A DNA stretch of 44,410 nucleotides from contig CAKTFD010000002.1 of the NCBI GenBank assembly GCA_934553285.1, positions 1 to 44,410 on the forward strand, in the 5' to 3' direction. Numbering within the stretch: the first letter of the stretch is position 1; each line of letters starts with the position of its first letter. The translations under genes were made by a program, and so were the position numbers. The DNA comes from an uncultured Faecalibacterium sp. Lineage in GTDB: Bacteria > Bacillota > Clostridia > Oscillospirales > Ruminococcaceae. The notes beneath the pieces were generated by a model. It worked only from the letters and a program-made list of their open reading frames with translations. It was not told the DNA's origin and made no database searches. Below, one piece after another: positions 8,710 to 16,554 of the stretch.

Positions 8710-9147
8710 ATGCTGAATATTGACGAGATCCAGAATGGCATCGTGATCGATCACATCAAGGCCGGCACTGCCGTTGGCCTGATGGATCTGCTGGGCATTG
8801 CGGGCAACCGCACCGCCAGCGTGGCACTGATCCAGAACGCACGCAGCAAAAAAACGGCCAGCGGCCGCAAGGATATCATTAAGGTGGAGGGCGATGCCTC
8901 CTGGCTGAACCTGGATGTGCTGGCCTATCTGGACCCGAACATCAGCGTGACCATCATCGAAAACGGCAAGGCCGTGCGCAAGGAGCAGCCCAAGCCCCCC
9001 AAGCGCCTGGTAAACATCGTGCGGTGCAAGAACCCGCGCTGCATCTCCTCCATTGAGGAAGAGTGCGACCAGATCTTTGAGCTTAGCTCCAACGGCAAAT
9101 ACCGCTGCATCTACTGCGAGCAGGAGCTGCAGGTAAAGCCGGAATAA
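8710..9147 (+). CDS. pyrI: Aspartate carbamoyltransferase regulatory chain
   Basis: A 145-residue regulatory subunit that binds nucleotide effectors in its N-terminal domain and bridges PyrB trimers through a zinc domain. The N-terminal domain shows GIVIDHIKAGTAVGLMDLLGI. The zinc ligands are in CKNPRC and CIYC near the C-terminus (C-x4-C and C-x2-C), as in Escherichia coli PyrI. The start codon is one base after the pyrB stop, and its ribosome site (AAGGAGG) lies in the last pyrB codons. A strong terminator follows 6 bases after the stop. Confidence 0.95.
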   Translation: MLNIDEIQNGIVIDHIKAGTAVGLMDLLGIAGNRTASVALIQNARSKKTASGRKDIIKVEGDASWLNLDVLAYLDPNISVTIIENGKAVRKEQPKPPKRLVNIVRCKNPRCISSIEEECDQIFELSSNGKYRCIYCEQELQVKPE

Positions 9148-9153
9148 AAACGT

Positions 9154-9200
9154 AAAAGGACTGCCGTACATGGATCTTTCCTGTACGGCAGTCCTTTTTT
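9154..9200. terminator. Bidirectional terminator between pyrI and the minus-strand RNA candidate
   Basis: A 17-base perfect stem, with arms at 9154-9170 and 9182-9198, encloses an 11-base loop. TTTTTT ends it on the plus strand and AAAA/AAAAA runs flank the other side, so it should work in both directions. It ends the pyrBI message and any minus-strand transcript arriving from 9517. Confidence 0.88.
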
Positions 9201-9517
9201 GTGCAAAAGAAAACTGACGGGGCTTCCTGCCGCGCACAGTGCTCCGGCAGGGCTGCTCCGTTTCCATAAAGCAGCCAGACCGGAAATGCGACGCTTGGAA
9301 TAACTTTATCAGCTGCAACCCCCAAATGGCCCGCTGCAAAAAGTCCCGTCAGAATACGGCTGTGCATAGACCCCGCACAGCCAAAAGCAAAGGTAGACAG
9401 GCTGCTTACACGCACCGCAGCCTATTTTTCCATCCAGCAACAAAGGTCGTTTACAGGAGGTGTTACCCCCCCCCCCACCGCAACGTGACACCGTACGCAC
9501 GGAAGGCTTCCTTTACT
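9154..9517 (-). ncRNA. Candidate structured non-coding RNA (family not recognised)
   Basis: About 360 bases run from an extended -10 promoter (9524-9532) to the bidirectional terminator. No ORF here looks like a protein gene. Many complementary arms are visible: 9358-9365 with 9375-9382 (8 bp), 9399-9405 with 9417-9423 (7 bp), 9251-9257 with 9270-9276 (7 bp), 9226-9232 with 9245-9251 (7 bp), 9459-9463 with 9488-9492, and 9491-9494 with 9499-9502. A long-range pair joins 9214-9221 to 9345-9352 (CTGACGGG/CCCGTCAG) and encloses two of the hairpins. I looked for RNase P, SRP, tmRNA and T-box signatures and saw none. 6S RNA cannot be excluded. A run of 11 G (minus strand) lies in the 5' part. Confidence 0.5.
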
Positions 9518-9523
9518 GCCCAT

Positions 9524-9532
9524 ATTATACCA
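9524..9532 (-). promoter_or_regulatory. Extended -10 promoter of the candidate RNA
   Basis: On the minus strand a perfect TATAAT (9529-9524) is preceded by TGG, the extended -10 form. No convincing -35 is visible. It lies about 50 bases downstream of the kinase stop codon and points away from that gene into the 380-base interval before pyrI. Confidence 0.6.
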
Positions 9533-9582
9533 TAACTGCACGCCTGCCGCGCACAAAATGTAATATTTTGCTGGTTTTGATG

Positions 9583-10875
9583 TCATGAAGCGTTGGTTGG
9601 CAGTGCGCAGGTAAAGCGGAACCAGTTATCCCGGCAGCTCATGGTGTACTCTGCGCCGTAGCGCAGCAGCACCTCCCGCACATTGGCCAGCCCCATGCCG
9701 TGGCCCGGCTCCTTGCGAGTGGTGTGCGGCAGCTGCCCGTCCGGCGGCAGCTCCACATCCCGCTGCACCCGGTTGCGCACCGAGAGCAGATACTCCTGCT
9801 CGCTTTTGCGGATGCGCACGTAGACCTCTGGCGGGTCTGCCCAGGCAGCCGCCCGGATGGCATTATCCAGCAGATTGGCCAGCACGGTCACCATCTCCAC
9901 CCCGCGCAGCGGGAAATCCCGCAGGTCGCACAGGTCAAAATACACGCTCACGCCCTGGCGGGCGGCTTCCTCATACTTGCGGGTCAGGATGGAGTCCAGC
10001 AGCGGGTTGTGGGTATTCATGATGGTGGTGCTGGCCGCCACGGCCTTATCCACACCGGCGATATACGCCTGTGCACCGGCCACATCTCCCCGGTCCAGCA
10101 GGGTGCGCAGCGCGCTGATATGGTTCGTGAACTCGTGGGTCAGGCGGCGCTGTGCGGTGTAGGAATCCAGCAGGGCTTCTGCACGCTGCTGCTCCAGCTC
10201 TGCCCGGAAGCTCAGGTTGCGCCGCTGCATCACCTGGTCGTTGAACATGACCACGATGCACAGATGCACCATTACCGCAACGGTAAGCCCCACTATGATG
10301 ATCAGCATGGTCCTGCTGGCCATCTCGCTGTTGTCCGTAAACACCAGCAGGATGTTGAGCGCTACGACCACGCCCGGAAAAAAGCTCATGGTCAGCGCCT
10401 GCAAAGGTTCCAGTACATTGTGCCTGCGCCATTTGCCCACAAAAAAGGCAACGCCGGCACCCACCACCAGATTGCTCACTGCCAGCATGATAAGGCAGCC
10501 CGTAGTCTGGATGACCTGCTGCAGCTCGCACCCCAGCATCCAGGAGGCGATGTAGCGCACGCTGTTTTCGGTAAGCAGGCACATGGTGCCGTTTATCAGG
10601 CAGGCAGTAAATTTCTGGCCCGGTGTGCCGCCAAGCAGCATGGATGTGACCGCCAGAAACACCAGGGTAAGTAGCACCGCCATCGGCGTAAAAAAGCCAA
10701 AATTACCGACCACAGAGAGGGTCATGGTCAGCGCTGTAATGCCAAAGCAACAGAGCAGCGGGTGCTTTATCCGCCCCCTGCCCAGGTAGGCATATTCCAC
10801 CAGGATAAAGCTGAGCCATTGGGTCAGGCAGACCCAGTGGCCGTACACATACCAGTGCCATGATCCGTCATGCAT
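9583..10875 (-). CDS. GHKL sensor histidine kinase (AgrC/LytS-like)
   Basis: A 430-residue membrane sensor kinase. About six hydrophobic segments fill residues 15-210. A dimerisation/phosphoacceptor helix follows with His247 in RRLTHEFTNHISALR. The ATPase domain has the N-box VLANLLDNAI (331-340) and the glycine motif GHGMGL (391-396). This architecture is typical of peptide-sensing or cell-wall-sensing kinases paired with LytTR regulators. The ATG at 10875 overlaps the regulator's stop by eight bases and has AAGGGG about ten bases upstream, so the pair is coupled. No autoinducer peptide gene was recognised nearby, so the signal is unknown. Confidence 0.9.
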   Translation of the reverse strand: MHDGSWHWYVYGHWVCLTQWLSFILVEYAYLGRGRIKHPLLCCFGITALTMTLSVVGNFGFFTPMAVLLTLVFLAVTSMLLGGTPGQKFTACLINGTMCLLTENSVRYIASWMLGCELQQVIQTTGCLIMLAVSNLVVGAGVAFFVGKWRRHNVLEPLQALTMSFFPGVVVALNILLVFTDNSEMASRTMLIIIVGLTVAVMVHLCIVVMFNDQVMQRRNLSFRAELEQQRAEALLDSYTAQRRLTHEFTNHISALRTLLDRGDVAGAQAYIAGVDKAVAASTTIMNTHNPLLDSILTRKYEEAARQGVSVYFDLCDLRDFPLRGVEMVTVLANLLDNAIRAAAWADPPEVYVRIRKSEQEYLLSVRNRVQRDVELPPDGQLPHTTRKEPGHGMGLANVREVLLRYGAEYTMSCRDNWFRFTCALPTNAS

Positions 10876-11590
10876 CGCCGAACTGCCCCTTCCATTCCAG
10901 CCATGCGTTACGGATGGCCGCATAATACTGCCGGCTGACCCCCAGCTCCACCCCGCTGCACAGTTCTACTTTATAATTGCGGATGGAGCTAACATACCGC
11001 AGGTTTACCACATAACTGCGCCCCACCTGCAAAAAGCCGTTTTCGTACAGCATGGGCGGCAGATCCGCTATCTTGCCGTAAAACGAGCACATCGGCACAT
11101 GGGGGATATCGCCGTAGACGTTGATCTGCCGCAGCGCACTTTCCAGATAATAGATCTGATCCAGCGGGATGGCGCTGACGGTGCGGTTGTGGCGTACTTC
11201 CAGCGTCTTTTCCGGGTCGGTCATCCCGGCCAGCACATCCTCCAGACAATTGGGCAGCTGGGCGGCAATATCCCGCTTGAGCAGGTAGCGGTAGGCGTTT
11301 ACGGTATAGCCCTGGGGCGCAAACTCCAGATACGCCGAGATGTACACCAGCACGATATCCGGGGCGAGTTGCCGCAGCTGCCGCCCCAGCGCGATGCCAT
11401 CGGTGGTTTTCAGGTCTACATCTAAAAAGGCCAGCTGGTAGTGCGCAAGCTCCGGTGTGGCCAGCAGCTGCTCACCGCTTGTGCAGACGGTGCTCTGCAC
11501 CTGGATCTCCCGGGCGCGGAACCACCCGGTGACGTATTCGTCTACCTGTGCAGCAAAGGCCGCATCATCATCGCAGATGAGAATATGCAT
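10868..11590 (-). CDS. LytTR-family response regulator
   Basis: A 240-residue regulator. The receiver domain (1-120) has acidic residues CDDD (6-9), the phosphoacceptor Asp57 in AFLDVDL and Lys105 in YLLKRD. The C-terminal LytTR DNA-binding domain (about 135-235) shows IYYLESALRQINVYG and GFLQVGRSYVVNLRYVSSI, typical of AgrA/LytR proteins. It is cotranscribed with the kinase whose start it overlaps. A promoter lies at 11678-11706. Targets are unknown. Confidence 0.92.
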   Translation of the reverse strand: MHILICDDDAAFAAQVDEYVTGWFRAREIQVQSTVCTSGEQLLATPELAHYQLAFLDVDLKTTDGIALGRQLRQLAPDIVLVYISAYLEFAPQGYTVNAYRYLLKRDIAAQLPNCLEDVLAGMTDPEKTLEVRHNRTVSAIPLDQIYYLESALRQINVYGDIPHVPMCSFYGKIADLPPMLYENGFLQVGRSYVVNLRYVSSIRNYKVELCSGVELGVSRQYYAAIRNAWLEWKGQFGDA

Positions 11591-11614
11591 GGGGGTCTCC
11601 CTCCTTCTGAACGC

Positions 11615-11677
11615 AAAAAAGCATATAGCAGTGCGCCTGCCTTTGCTTTTTCCGGCAGCTGCACCGTATATGCTTTT
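11615..11677 (-). terminator. Terminator of the symporter gene, overlapping the regulator promoter
   Basis: On the minus strand the arms AAAAGCATATA (11677-11667) and TATATGCTTTT (11627-11617) pair perfectly over 11 bases. An inner CTGCC/GGCAG stem is present and a T run follows. This is a strong terminator for transcripts coming from the NSS gene. The regulator promoter lies directly against its upstream arm, so a transcript from that promoter would carry only part of the outer stem. Confidence 0.75.
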
Positions 11678-11706
11678 ATATTACACGGTTCCTGTGTTTC
11701 CGTCAA
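11678..11706 (-). promoter_or_regulatory. Promoter of the response regulator-kinase operon
   Basis: On the minus strand TTGACG (11706-11701) and TAATAT (11683-11678) are spaced by 17 bases. The predicted start is near 11671, about 80 bases before the regulator ATG. Confidence 0.7.
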
Positions 11707-11735
11707 TCCGCAGCGGCAAAACCGGCGCGGCACTT

Positions 11736-13106
11736 TTACGCCAGGAATTTATCATAAAGCCCGAATGCAAAGATGAACACCACGATGAGCGGCAGCACAT
11801 AGGTCAGGTAGCCGCGCATCCAGTCGTGGACTTTCAGGCCCGCGCCGGTGTTGACCTCCTTTTTATAGTTGTCCCAGCCCCAGCCATAGCGGGTAACGCA
11901 GAACATCAGATACGCCAGGCTGCCCAGCGGCAGGAACAGGTTGCTGACCAGAAAATCCTCAAAGTCCAGCACAGCGCCGCCGAACGCCGCAAAACCATCC
12001 CATGCCCACAGGTTATAGCCCAGCACACAGGGCATGGACAGCGCGATGATAAGCACCAGATTGACCAGGCTGGACTTTTTACGGTCGCAGCCGGTCAGCT
12101 CCATGCCGCAGCAGATGATGTTTTCAAACACTGCCAGCACGGTGGATATGGCCGCAAATGCCATGAACAGGAAGAACAGACTGCCCCACAGCCGCCCCAT
12201 GGCCATGTTGGCAAAGATATTGGGCAGAGTGATAAAGATCAGGCTGGGGCCGCTGGTCTGGTCCACATGGTAGGTAAAGCAGGCCGGGAAGATGATCAGG
12301 CCTGCCGTGATGGCAACAAAGGTATCCAGCACCACGATACGGACAGACTCGCCCAGCAGGGAGTGCTCCTTGCCGATGTAGCTGCCGAAAATGGACATGG
12401 AACCGATGCCAAGGCTCAGAGTAAAGAAGGCCTGATTCATGGCCGATACCAGCGTGTTGACCACGCCCACCTCCCGCATACGGGCAAAGTCCGGCACCAG
12501 GAAAAAGGCAAGCCCCTCTTTGGCCCCGGGCATGAACAGGCTGTTGACCGCCAGCACCACCATAATGATAAGCAGTGTGATCATCATGACCTTGGTCACC
12601 CGTTCCAGACCGCTCTGCAGGCCTTTGGCGCACACCAGGATGCCTGCCACCACCACGAACACCATCCAGAAGGTCATGGTGCCGGGGCTTGCCAGCATCT
12701 CGGTAAATTTGCCGGCCACCTGCTCGGCGGACAGCCCCGCCAGCTTACCGGCGGCGGTCATGTAGAAATAGTGCAGCATCCAGCCTGCCACGGTGGTATA
12801 GAACATCATCAGCAGGTAGCAGCCCGCAAGGGTCAGATAGCCGTGGATATGCCACTTCTGCCCCGGTTTTTCCAGCGCCTGATACGCCCGCACCGGGCTT
12901 TTGCGGGAGGCGCGCCCCACGGCAAACTCCATGGTCATGATGGGCAGACCCAGAATGACCAGAAAGATCAGATAAAACAACACAAAGGCACCGCCGCCGC
13001 CCTGCCCTGCAATATAGGGGAACTTCCACACGTTGCCGATGCCGATGGCACAGCCCGCAGAAAGCAGGATGAAGCCCAGACGGGACTTCAGAGTTTCACG
13101 TTCCAT
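11736..13106 (-). CDS. NSS/SNF-family sodium-dependent symporter
   Basis: A 456-residue membrane protein of the LeuT-like neurotransmitter:sodium symporter family, probably importing an amino acid with sodium. The first helix carries the sodium/substrate motif GCAIGIGNVWKFPYIAGQ. About twelve hydrophobic segments follow, including NQAFFTLSLGIGSMSIFGSY (helix 6 region) and FIFPACFTYH-like stretches. The length is a little short of many relatives, as in bacterial 11- and 12-helix members. Substrate cannot be read from the sequence. It starts 15 bases after rluB with AAGGAG upstream, so it is probably in the same transcript. A terminator follows. Confidence 0.92.
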   Translation of the reverse strand: MERETLKSRLGFILLSAGCAIGIGNVWKFPYIAGQGGGGAFVLFYLIFLVILGLPIMTMEFAVGRASRKSPVRAYQALEKPGQKWHIHGYLTLAGCYLLMMFYTTVAGWMLHYFYMTAAGKLAGLSAEQVAGKFTEMLASPGTMTFWMVFVVVAGILVCAKGLQSGLERVTKVMMITLLIIMVVLAVNSLFMPGAKEGLAFFLVPDFARMREVGVVNTLVSAMNQAFFTLSLGIGSMSIFGSYIGKEHSLLGESVRIVVLDTFVAITAGLIIFPACFTYHVDQTSGPSLIFITLPNIFANMAMGRLWGSLFFLFMAFAAISTVLAVFENIICCGMELTGCDRKKSSLVNLVLIIALSMPCVLGYNLWAWDGFAAFGGAVLDFEDFLVSNLFLPLGSLAYLMFCVTRYGWGWDNYKKEVNTGAGLKVHDWMRGYLTYVLPLIVVFIFAFGLYDKFLA

Positions 13107-13120
13107 GATTCGTTAACTCC

Positions 13121-13948
13121 TTATTTCTGCTTCCGGGGTGCGTTTTTGCCCACGGGGCCGCGGGGGCGGCGCTCTGCCGCCTTGGACTGCTGGGCAGCCG
13201 AGCGGGTCTGGGCACGGCCCTTGACCGCTGCGGCGCGCAGGCCGTTCACCTCGGCCTTGGTCAGCTCGCGGTAGGTGCCGGGCTTGAGCATCCCCAGCTT
13301 GACCACGCCCTCTGCGTTGCGCTTCAGGCGCACCACTTCCAGGCCCACGGTCTCGCACATGCGGCGGATCTCGCGGTTTTTGCCCTCTTTCAGGGTCATC
13401 TCCATCACGGTGCGGCCCGGCTCATCGGTGACAACATTGATAGCGCAGGGCATGGTCTTGGTGCCATCGTCCAGCACAACACCGCTGCTCAATTTAAGGA
13501 TGGTCGCCTCGTCGGCGCGGGGCTGCACGGTGACCCGGTACAGCTTGGAGATGCCGCCGGACGGATGGGTAACGGCCTGTGCAAAGGCACCGTCATTGGT
13601 CATCAGCAGCAGGCCCTCGCTGTCCTTATCCAGCCGTCCCACCGGGTACAGGCGGGCGGGGATATCGCTTACCAGCTCCATAACGGTCTTACGGCCCAGC
13701 TCATCGCTGGCGGTCGTCACATAGCCGCGGGGCTTGTACAGCGCCAGATAGTACAGCTGCTGGTTTTTCTGGATATAGATGCGCTCGTCATCCACATGCA
13801 GCACATCCCGGTTGGGGTCCATCTTGTCGCCCACCTTTACGGGGTGGCCGTTTACCTTGACACGCCCCTCGGCAATGATCTGCTCAGCGGCGCGGCGGGA
13901 GCACAGACCCTGCTCGGCCATGATCTTCTGAATACGTTCTTCTGCCAT
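13121..13948 (-). CDS. rluB: RluB/RsuA-family pseudouridine synthase
   Basis: A 275-residue enzyme that isomerises a uridine in rRNA, most likely position 2605 of 23S (E. coli numbering). An S4 RNA-binding domain occupies residues 1-60 (RIQKIMAEQGLCSRRAAEQI). The catalytic domain has the aspartate motif YPVGRLDKDSEGLLLMTND and later EGKNREIRRM. The C-terminal 40 residues are basic and low in complexity (AQTRSAAQQSKAAERRP), a common rRNA-binding tail. The ATG at 13948 follows AAGGAG. The usual neighbourhood in Firmicutes, scpA-scpB-ytfI-ytfJ-rluB, is preserved here. Confidence 0.92.
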   Translation of the reverse strand: MAEERIQKIMAEQGLCSRRAAEQIIAEGRVKVNGHPVKVGDKMDPNRDVLHVDDERIYIQKNQQLYYLALYKPRGYVTTASDELGRKTVMELVSDIPARLYPVGRLDKDSEGLLLMTNDGAFAQAVTHPSGGISKLYRVTVQPRADEATILKLSSGVVLDDGTKTMPCAINVVTDEPGRTVMEMTLKEGKNREIRRMCETVGLEVVRLKRNAEGVVKLGMLKPGTYRELTKAEVNGLRAAAVKGRAQTRSAAQQSKAAERRPRGPVGKNAPRKQK

Positions 13949-13965
13949 AATATTTTACTCCTTGT

Positions 13966-14022
13966 GCGCCTCCCGGCGCTCAAAACGCGCACCACTCCCC
14001 TGCTTACAGGGGGCGGATGCGC
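13966..14022 (-). other. Two hairpins in the rluB leader
   Basis: Between the ytfJ terminator and rluB, GCGCC/GGCGC (13966-13979) sits just before the ribosome site. A composite hairpin pairs 13987-13991 with 14018-14022, and inside it 13997-14002 with 14007-14012 (CCCCTG/CAGGGG). There is no strong T run. They may affect rluB expression. No known leader family was recognised. Confidence 0.35.
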
Positions 14023-14030
14023 GGCTAATT

Positions 14031-14054
14031 AAAACTGCAGGCAGGTGCCTGCAG
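14031..14054 (-). terminator. Terminator after ytfJ
   Basis: A nine-base perfect inverted repeat (CTGCAGGCA at 14035-14043 with TGCCTGCAG at 14046-14054) is followed on the minus strand by TTTTAATT. It ends the M50-scpAB-DUF2953-ytfJ transcript 20 bases after the ytfJ stop. Confidence 0.65.
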
Positions 14055-14073
14055 CTGCGGCTGATAAAAATTT

Positions 14074-14478
14074 TTACTCTGCCTTCGGCTCAGCGGCGGG
14101 TGTCTTATCGTCCTTTTTTACCATAGACGCGATCTTATCCACCAGTTCCGGCAGCATGGTCAGGGCGCGGTCAACGGTATTAGAGGTATCGGACAGCTGG
14201 ATGGTGCGCACGCAGCCATCCTTGATGACCAGAAATGCCACCGGCTGGATGTTGACACCTGCGCCGGAACCGCCGCCGAACAGATCCTTGTTGGCAGCGT
14301 TCTTGCCGTTAAAATCGGTACCGCCGGAGGCAAAACCGAAGCTGACCTTGGAGACCGGCAGGATGGTGATGCCGTCCTCGGTGGTGATAGGCTTGCCGAT
14401 GATGGTGTTGGAATCCACCATCTGGTGGATCTTTTCCATGGTAACGTTCATCAGACCCTGAATAGGATGCTCTGCCAT
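14074..14478 (-). CDS. ytfJ: YtfJ/GerW-family sporulation-associated protein
   Basis: A 134-residue protein beginning MAEHPIQGLMNVTMEKIHQM, with GKPITTEDGITILPVSKVSFGFASGG and GGGSGAGVNIQPVAFLVI, all characteristic of GerW/YtfJ. In Bacillus subtilis the family member is needed for normal spore germination. The family also occurs in non-sporulating relatives, so it does not prove sporulation here. The acidic tail TPAAEPKAE is variable. It follows the DUF2953 (YtfI-like) gene on the same strand, the usual pair. A ribosome site AAAGGAG precedes the ATG. Confidence 0.92.
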   Translation of the reverse strand: MAEHPIQGLMNVTMEKIHQMVDSNTIIGKPITTEDGITILPVSKVSFGFASGGTDFNGKNAANKDLFGGGSGAGVNIQPVAFLVIKDGCVRTIQLSDTSNTVDRALTMLPELVDKIASMVKKDDKTPAAEPKAE

Positions 14479-14557
14479 AAAACAACTCTCCTTTATTCAC
14501 CCGTGCAGGCAGTTACCTGCCGGAAAACATTCCGATATGGATTCAGTGTACCACACA

Positions 14558-15286
14558 TCATAGGAAGATGTCCAATACTTTTTTGCGCCAGAACTCGTAC
14601 AGCACCCGCACAGCGGCGATCACGATGCACAGCGCCCGGGCGCTGACCCGGAAGGACACTCGGTCCTGCACGGCAGGCTGTGCGCTGCCGAAGTCCGGCA
14701 GGATGCGCAGCTGGTCAAATTCCAGAAAAAAGAAGTGATCCAGCACGCCCAGGGTGGGATACAGCCACGCCTGCAGCCTGCCGTAATCCCGGGCAGCGGC
14801 AGCGGGGTCCTGGCCCCGCACACCCAGGCAGACCGAGATCTTTGTAAACCGGATGGCACCAAACACCGCCCGCAGCAGCGTACCGGCACCGCGCAGCAGG
14901 GTGCAGACCACATCCAGCGTGATCTTTGCCTTTTTGCGGGGCGGCGTTTCGGCTTTGGGCTTTGCGGGCCGGGCGGCTTTTTTTGCCGCCTTTTTGCGTT
15001 TGCATGCAGCGCGCCAGACGCAAAACCTTGCTTTCAGCTTTCCGGCGGGGCCTTTTGGTGCTTCCGGTGCAGCGGGCGGCTCCGGCTTTGGGTACTGGAA
15101 CACCGGGAATGTGATGCCCAACGCCCCGGCTTTTACGGTCAGGGTGTCGTTTTCCCAGCAGACATCCGCGCAGAAGGGGCACAGCAGCAGCAACGCCGCC
15201 AGCACCAGCAGGATCAGCAGCAGGATGCCCACCGCTTTGAGCAGGAACAGCAGCACGGCTCCCAGCGCAGAAAAAACGATGCCCAT
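14558..15286 (-). CDS. DUF2953 (YtfI-like) membrane-anchored protein
   Basis: A 242-residue protein with a strong N-terminal transmembrane segment (about 8-38). A Lys/Ala/Pro-rich linker (about 70-125, with KKAAKKAARPAKPK) follows, then a conserved C-terminal domain around DYGRLQAWLYPTLGVLDHFF and FRVSARALCIVIAAVRVLYEF. Function is unknown. It commonly sits between scpB and ytfJ, as here, and may work with YtfJ at the membrane. The ATG at 15286 lies 3 bases after the scpB stop with GAGGG upstream. Another ATG at 15293 belongs to a different frame. Confidence 0.85.
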   Translation of the reverse strand: MGIVFSALGAVLLFLLKAVGILLLILLVLAALLLLCPFCADVCWENDTLTVKAGALGITFPVFQYPKPEPPAAPEAPKGPAGKLKARFCVWRAACKRKKAAKKAARPAKPKAETPPRKKAKITLDVVCTLLRGAGTLLRAVFGAIRFTKISVCLGVRGQDPAAAARDYGRLQAWLYPTLGVLDHFFFLEFDQLRILPDFGSAQPAVQDRVSFRVSARALCIVIAAVRVLYEFWRKKVLDIFL

Positions 15287-15289
15287 GGG

Positions 15290-15835
15290 TCATCCCTCAC
15301 TTTCGGTCGGTCGGTCTGCCGGTGCTTCGCTGTGCACCGGCGGCAGGTCTGCCAGGCTGGACAGGCCAAATACCCGCAAAAATGTATCGGTGGTGCGGAA
15401 GCTGACCGGGCGGCCCGGCAGATCCAGGCGGCCTGCCTCCTCGATCAGTCCCTTTTCCAGCAGGCCGGACACGCTGGACGATGAGTCCACCCCGCGCACC
15501 TGCTCGATAAAGGCGCGGGAAACCGGCTGGTTATAGGCGATCACGGTCAGTGTTTCCATAGCTGCAGGCCCCAGCGGCACGGCACGGCGGCTGTCCAGCA
15601 CGCGGCGCACACAGTCCGCCCACTGGGTCTTGGTGGCTAGCTGCCACCGGGTGTTCAGGTGCAGCAGGCACAGACCGCTGTCCTCCCGCTGGTAGCGGGT
15701 GTGCAGCGCTTCCAGTGCCGCCTCCACGCTGGACTGCGGCAGCTGCACCGCCTGCGCCAGCTTGTCGGCACCTATCGGGTCGCCGCAGGCAAAAAGCATG
15801 GCCTCCACGGCGGCATGGATCTGTTTCTGGTTCAT
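15290..15835 (-). CDS. scpB: Segregation and condensation protein B
   Basis: A 181-residue kleisin-associated subunit of the SMC-ScpAB condensin. It contains two winged helices: the first around AVEAMLFACGDPIGADKLAQA, the second around METLTVIAYNQPVSRAFIEQVRGVDSSSSVSGLLEKGLIEEAGRL, which carries the family signature. Its ATG overlaps the scpA stop (ATGA), consistent with coupled synthesis of the two partners. Confidence 0.95.
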   Translation of the reverse strand: MNQKQIHAAVEAMLFACGDPIGADKLAQAVQLPQSSVEAALEALHTRYQREDSGLCLLHLNTRWQLATKTQWADCVRRVLDSRRAVPLGPAAMETLTVIAYNQPVSRAFIEQVRGVDSSSSVSGLLEKGLIEEAGRLDLPGRPVSFRTTDTFLRVFGLSSLADLPPVHSEAPADRPTESEG

Positions 15836-16554
15836 GGATTCTCCTTATTGTGTTCTGGGCGGGTGCGGCGCATGGTCAGCGCGCCCTGCGCATCCACCGC
15901 GATGCGCCCGCCGCGCACCAGCTCCAGCAATGCCAGAAAGGTGGCCACGTTGGTGCTGCGGCTCTGGCTGCGGGAAAACAGCTGTTCCATCCGCGCCACG
16001 GTGCCCCCCAGCATCCGGCGCAGGATAAACACCACCCGGCTGGTGACCGATACGATGGGTGCCGTGACCAGCGGCTCAAACTGCTGCTGGGTGGGCACGC
16101 GGCGGGCCTTGGTACGGCCTGCCAGCGCCTGCCAGTAATCGGCCAGGATCTGCGGGGCATGGTGCAGCGCGTAGGTATTATCCCACTCCATCTCCATGGG
16201 GCGGCGCACAAATACCGGGGCGGCCTCCCCTTTTGTACGCAGCAGTGCGGCCATCCGGCGGCACTGATCGTACTCGATGAGCTGGCCGGTAAGCTCCTGC
16301 TTCATGCGCTCGCCCTCTTCGCTGCGGGGCAGCAGCAGAAAACTTTTCATCTCCACCAGGTGCGCCGCCATCTCGATAAAAGCGCTGGCGGTCTCAGGAT
16401 CCGGGTCGGCATCCGCCACCGTGCGGGTGTACTGGTCGATCAGTTCCAGGATAGGGATATCGTGCAGGTCCATCTTATGTTTGGACACCAGTGCCAGCAA
16501 TAATTCCAGCGGGCCGTCAAAATCCTCCAGATGGAAGGTAAGTTCCTCTGCCAC
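15832..16554 (-). CDS. scpA: Segregation and condensation protein A (kleisin)
   Basis: A 240-residue kleisin that bridges SMC heads during chromosome segregation. The N-terminal motif FHLEDFDGPLELLLALVSKHKMDLHDIPI is diagnostic of ScpA. AAHLVEMKSFLLLP follows, and the C-terminal winged helix contains FLALLELVRGGRIAVDAQG. The start is GTG at 16554, directly after the TGA of the upstream protease gene (TGAGTG), so it depends on upstream translation. No stronger ATG start was seen. Confidence 0.94.
   Translation of the reverse strand: MAEELTFHLEDFDGPLELLLALVSKHKMDLHDIPILELIDQYTRTVADADPDPETASAFIEMAAHLVEMKSFLLLPRSEEGERMKQELTGQLIEYDQCRRMAALLRTKGEAAPVFVRRPMEMEWDNTYALHHAPQILADYWQALAGRTKARRVPTQQQFEPLVTAPIVSVTSRVVFILRRMLGGTVARMEQLFSRSQSRSTNVATFLALLELVRGGRIAVDAQGALTMRRTRPEHNKENP

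Noticed and set aside
9083..9415. A 110-codon minus-strand frame in the RNA candidate region
   Set aside because: It starts at GTG without a ribosome site, runs through the terminator hairpin and into pyrI, and shows no domain. RNA structure explains the region better.
11457..13274. A 605-codon plus-strand frame opposite the symporter
   Set aside because: It spans a terminator and promoter and three genes on the other strand and has no recognisable domain.
13966..14022. A tRNA gene in the rluB leader
   Set aside because: The hairpins do not form a cloverleaf and no T-loop or acceptor stem could be placed.
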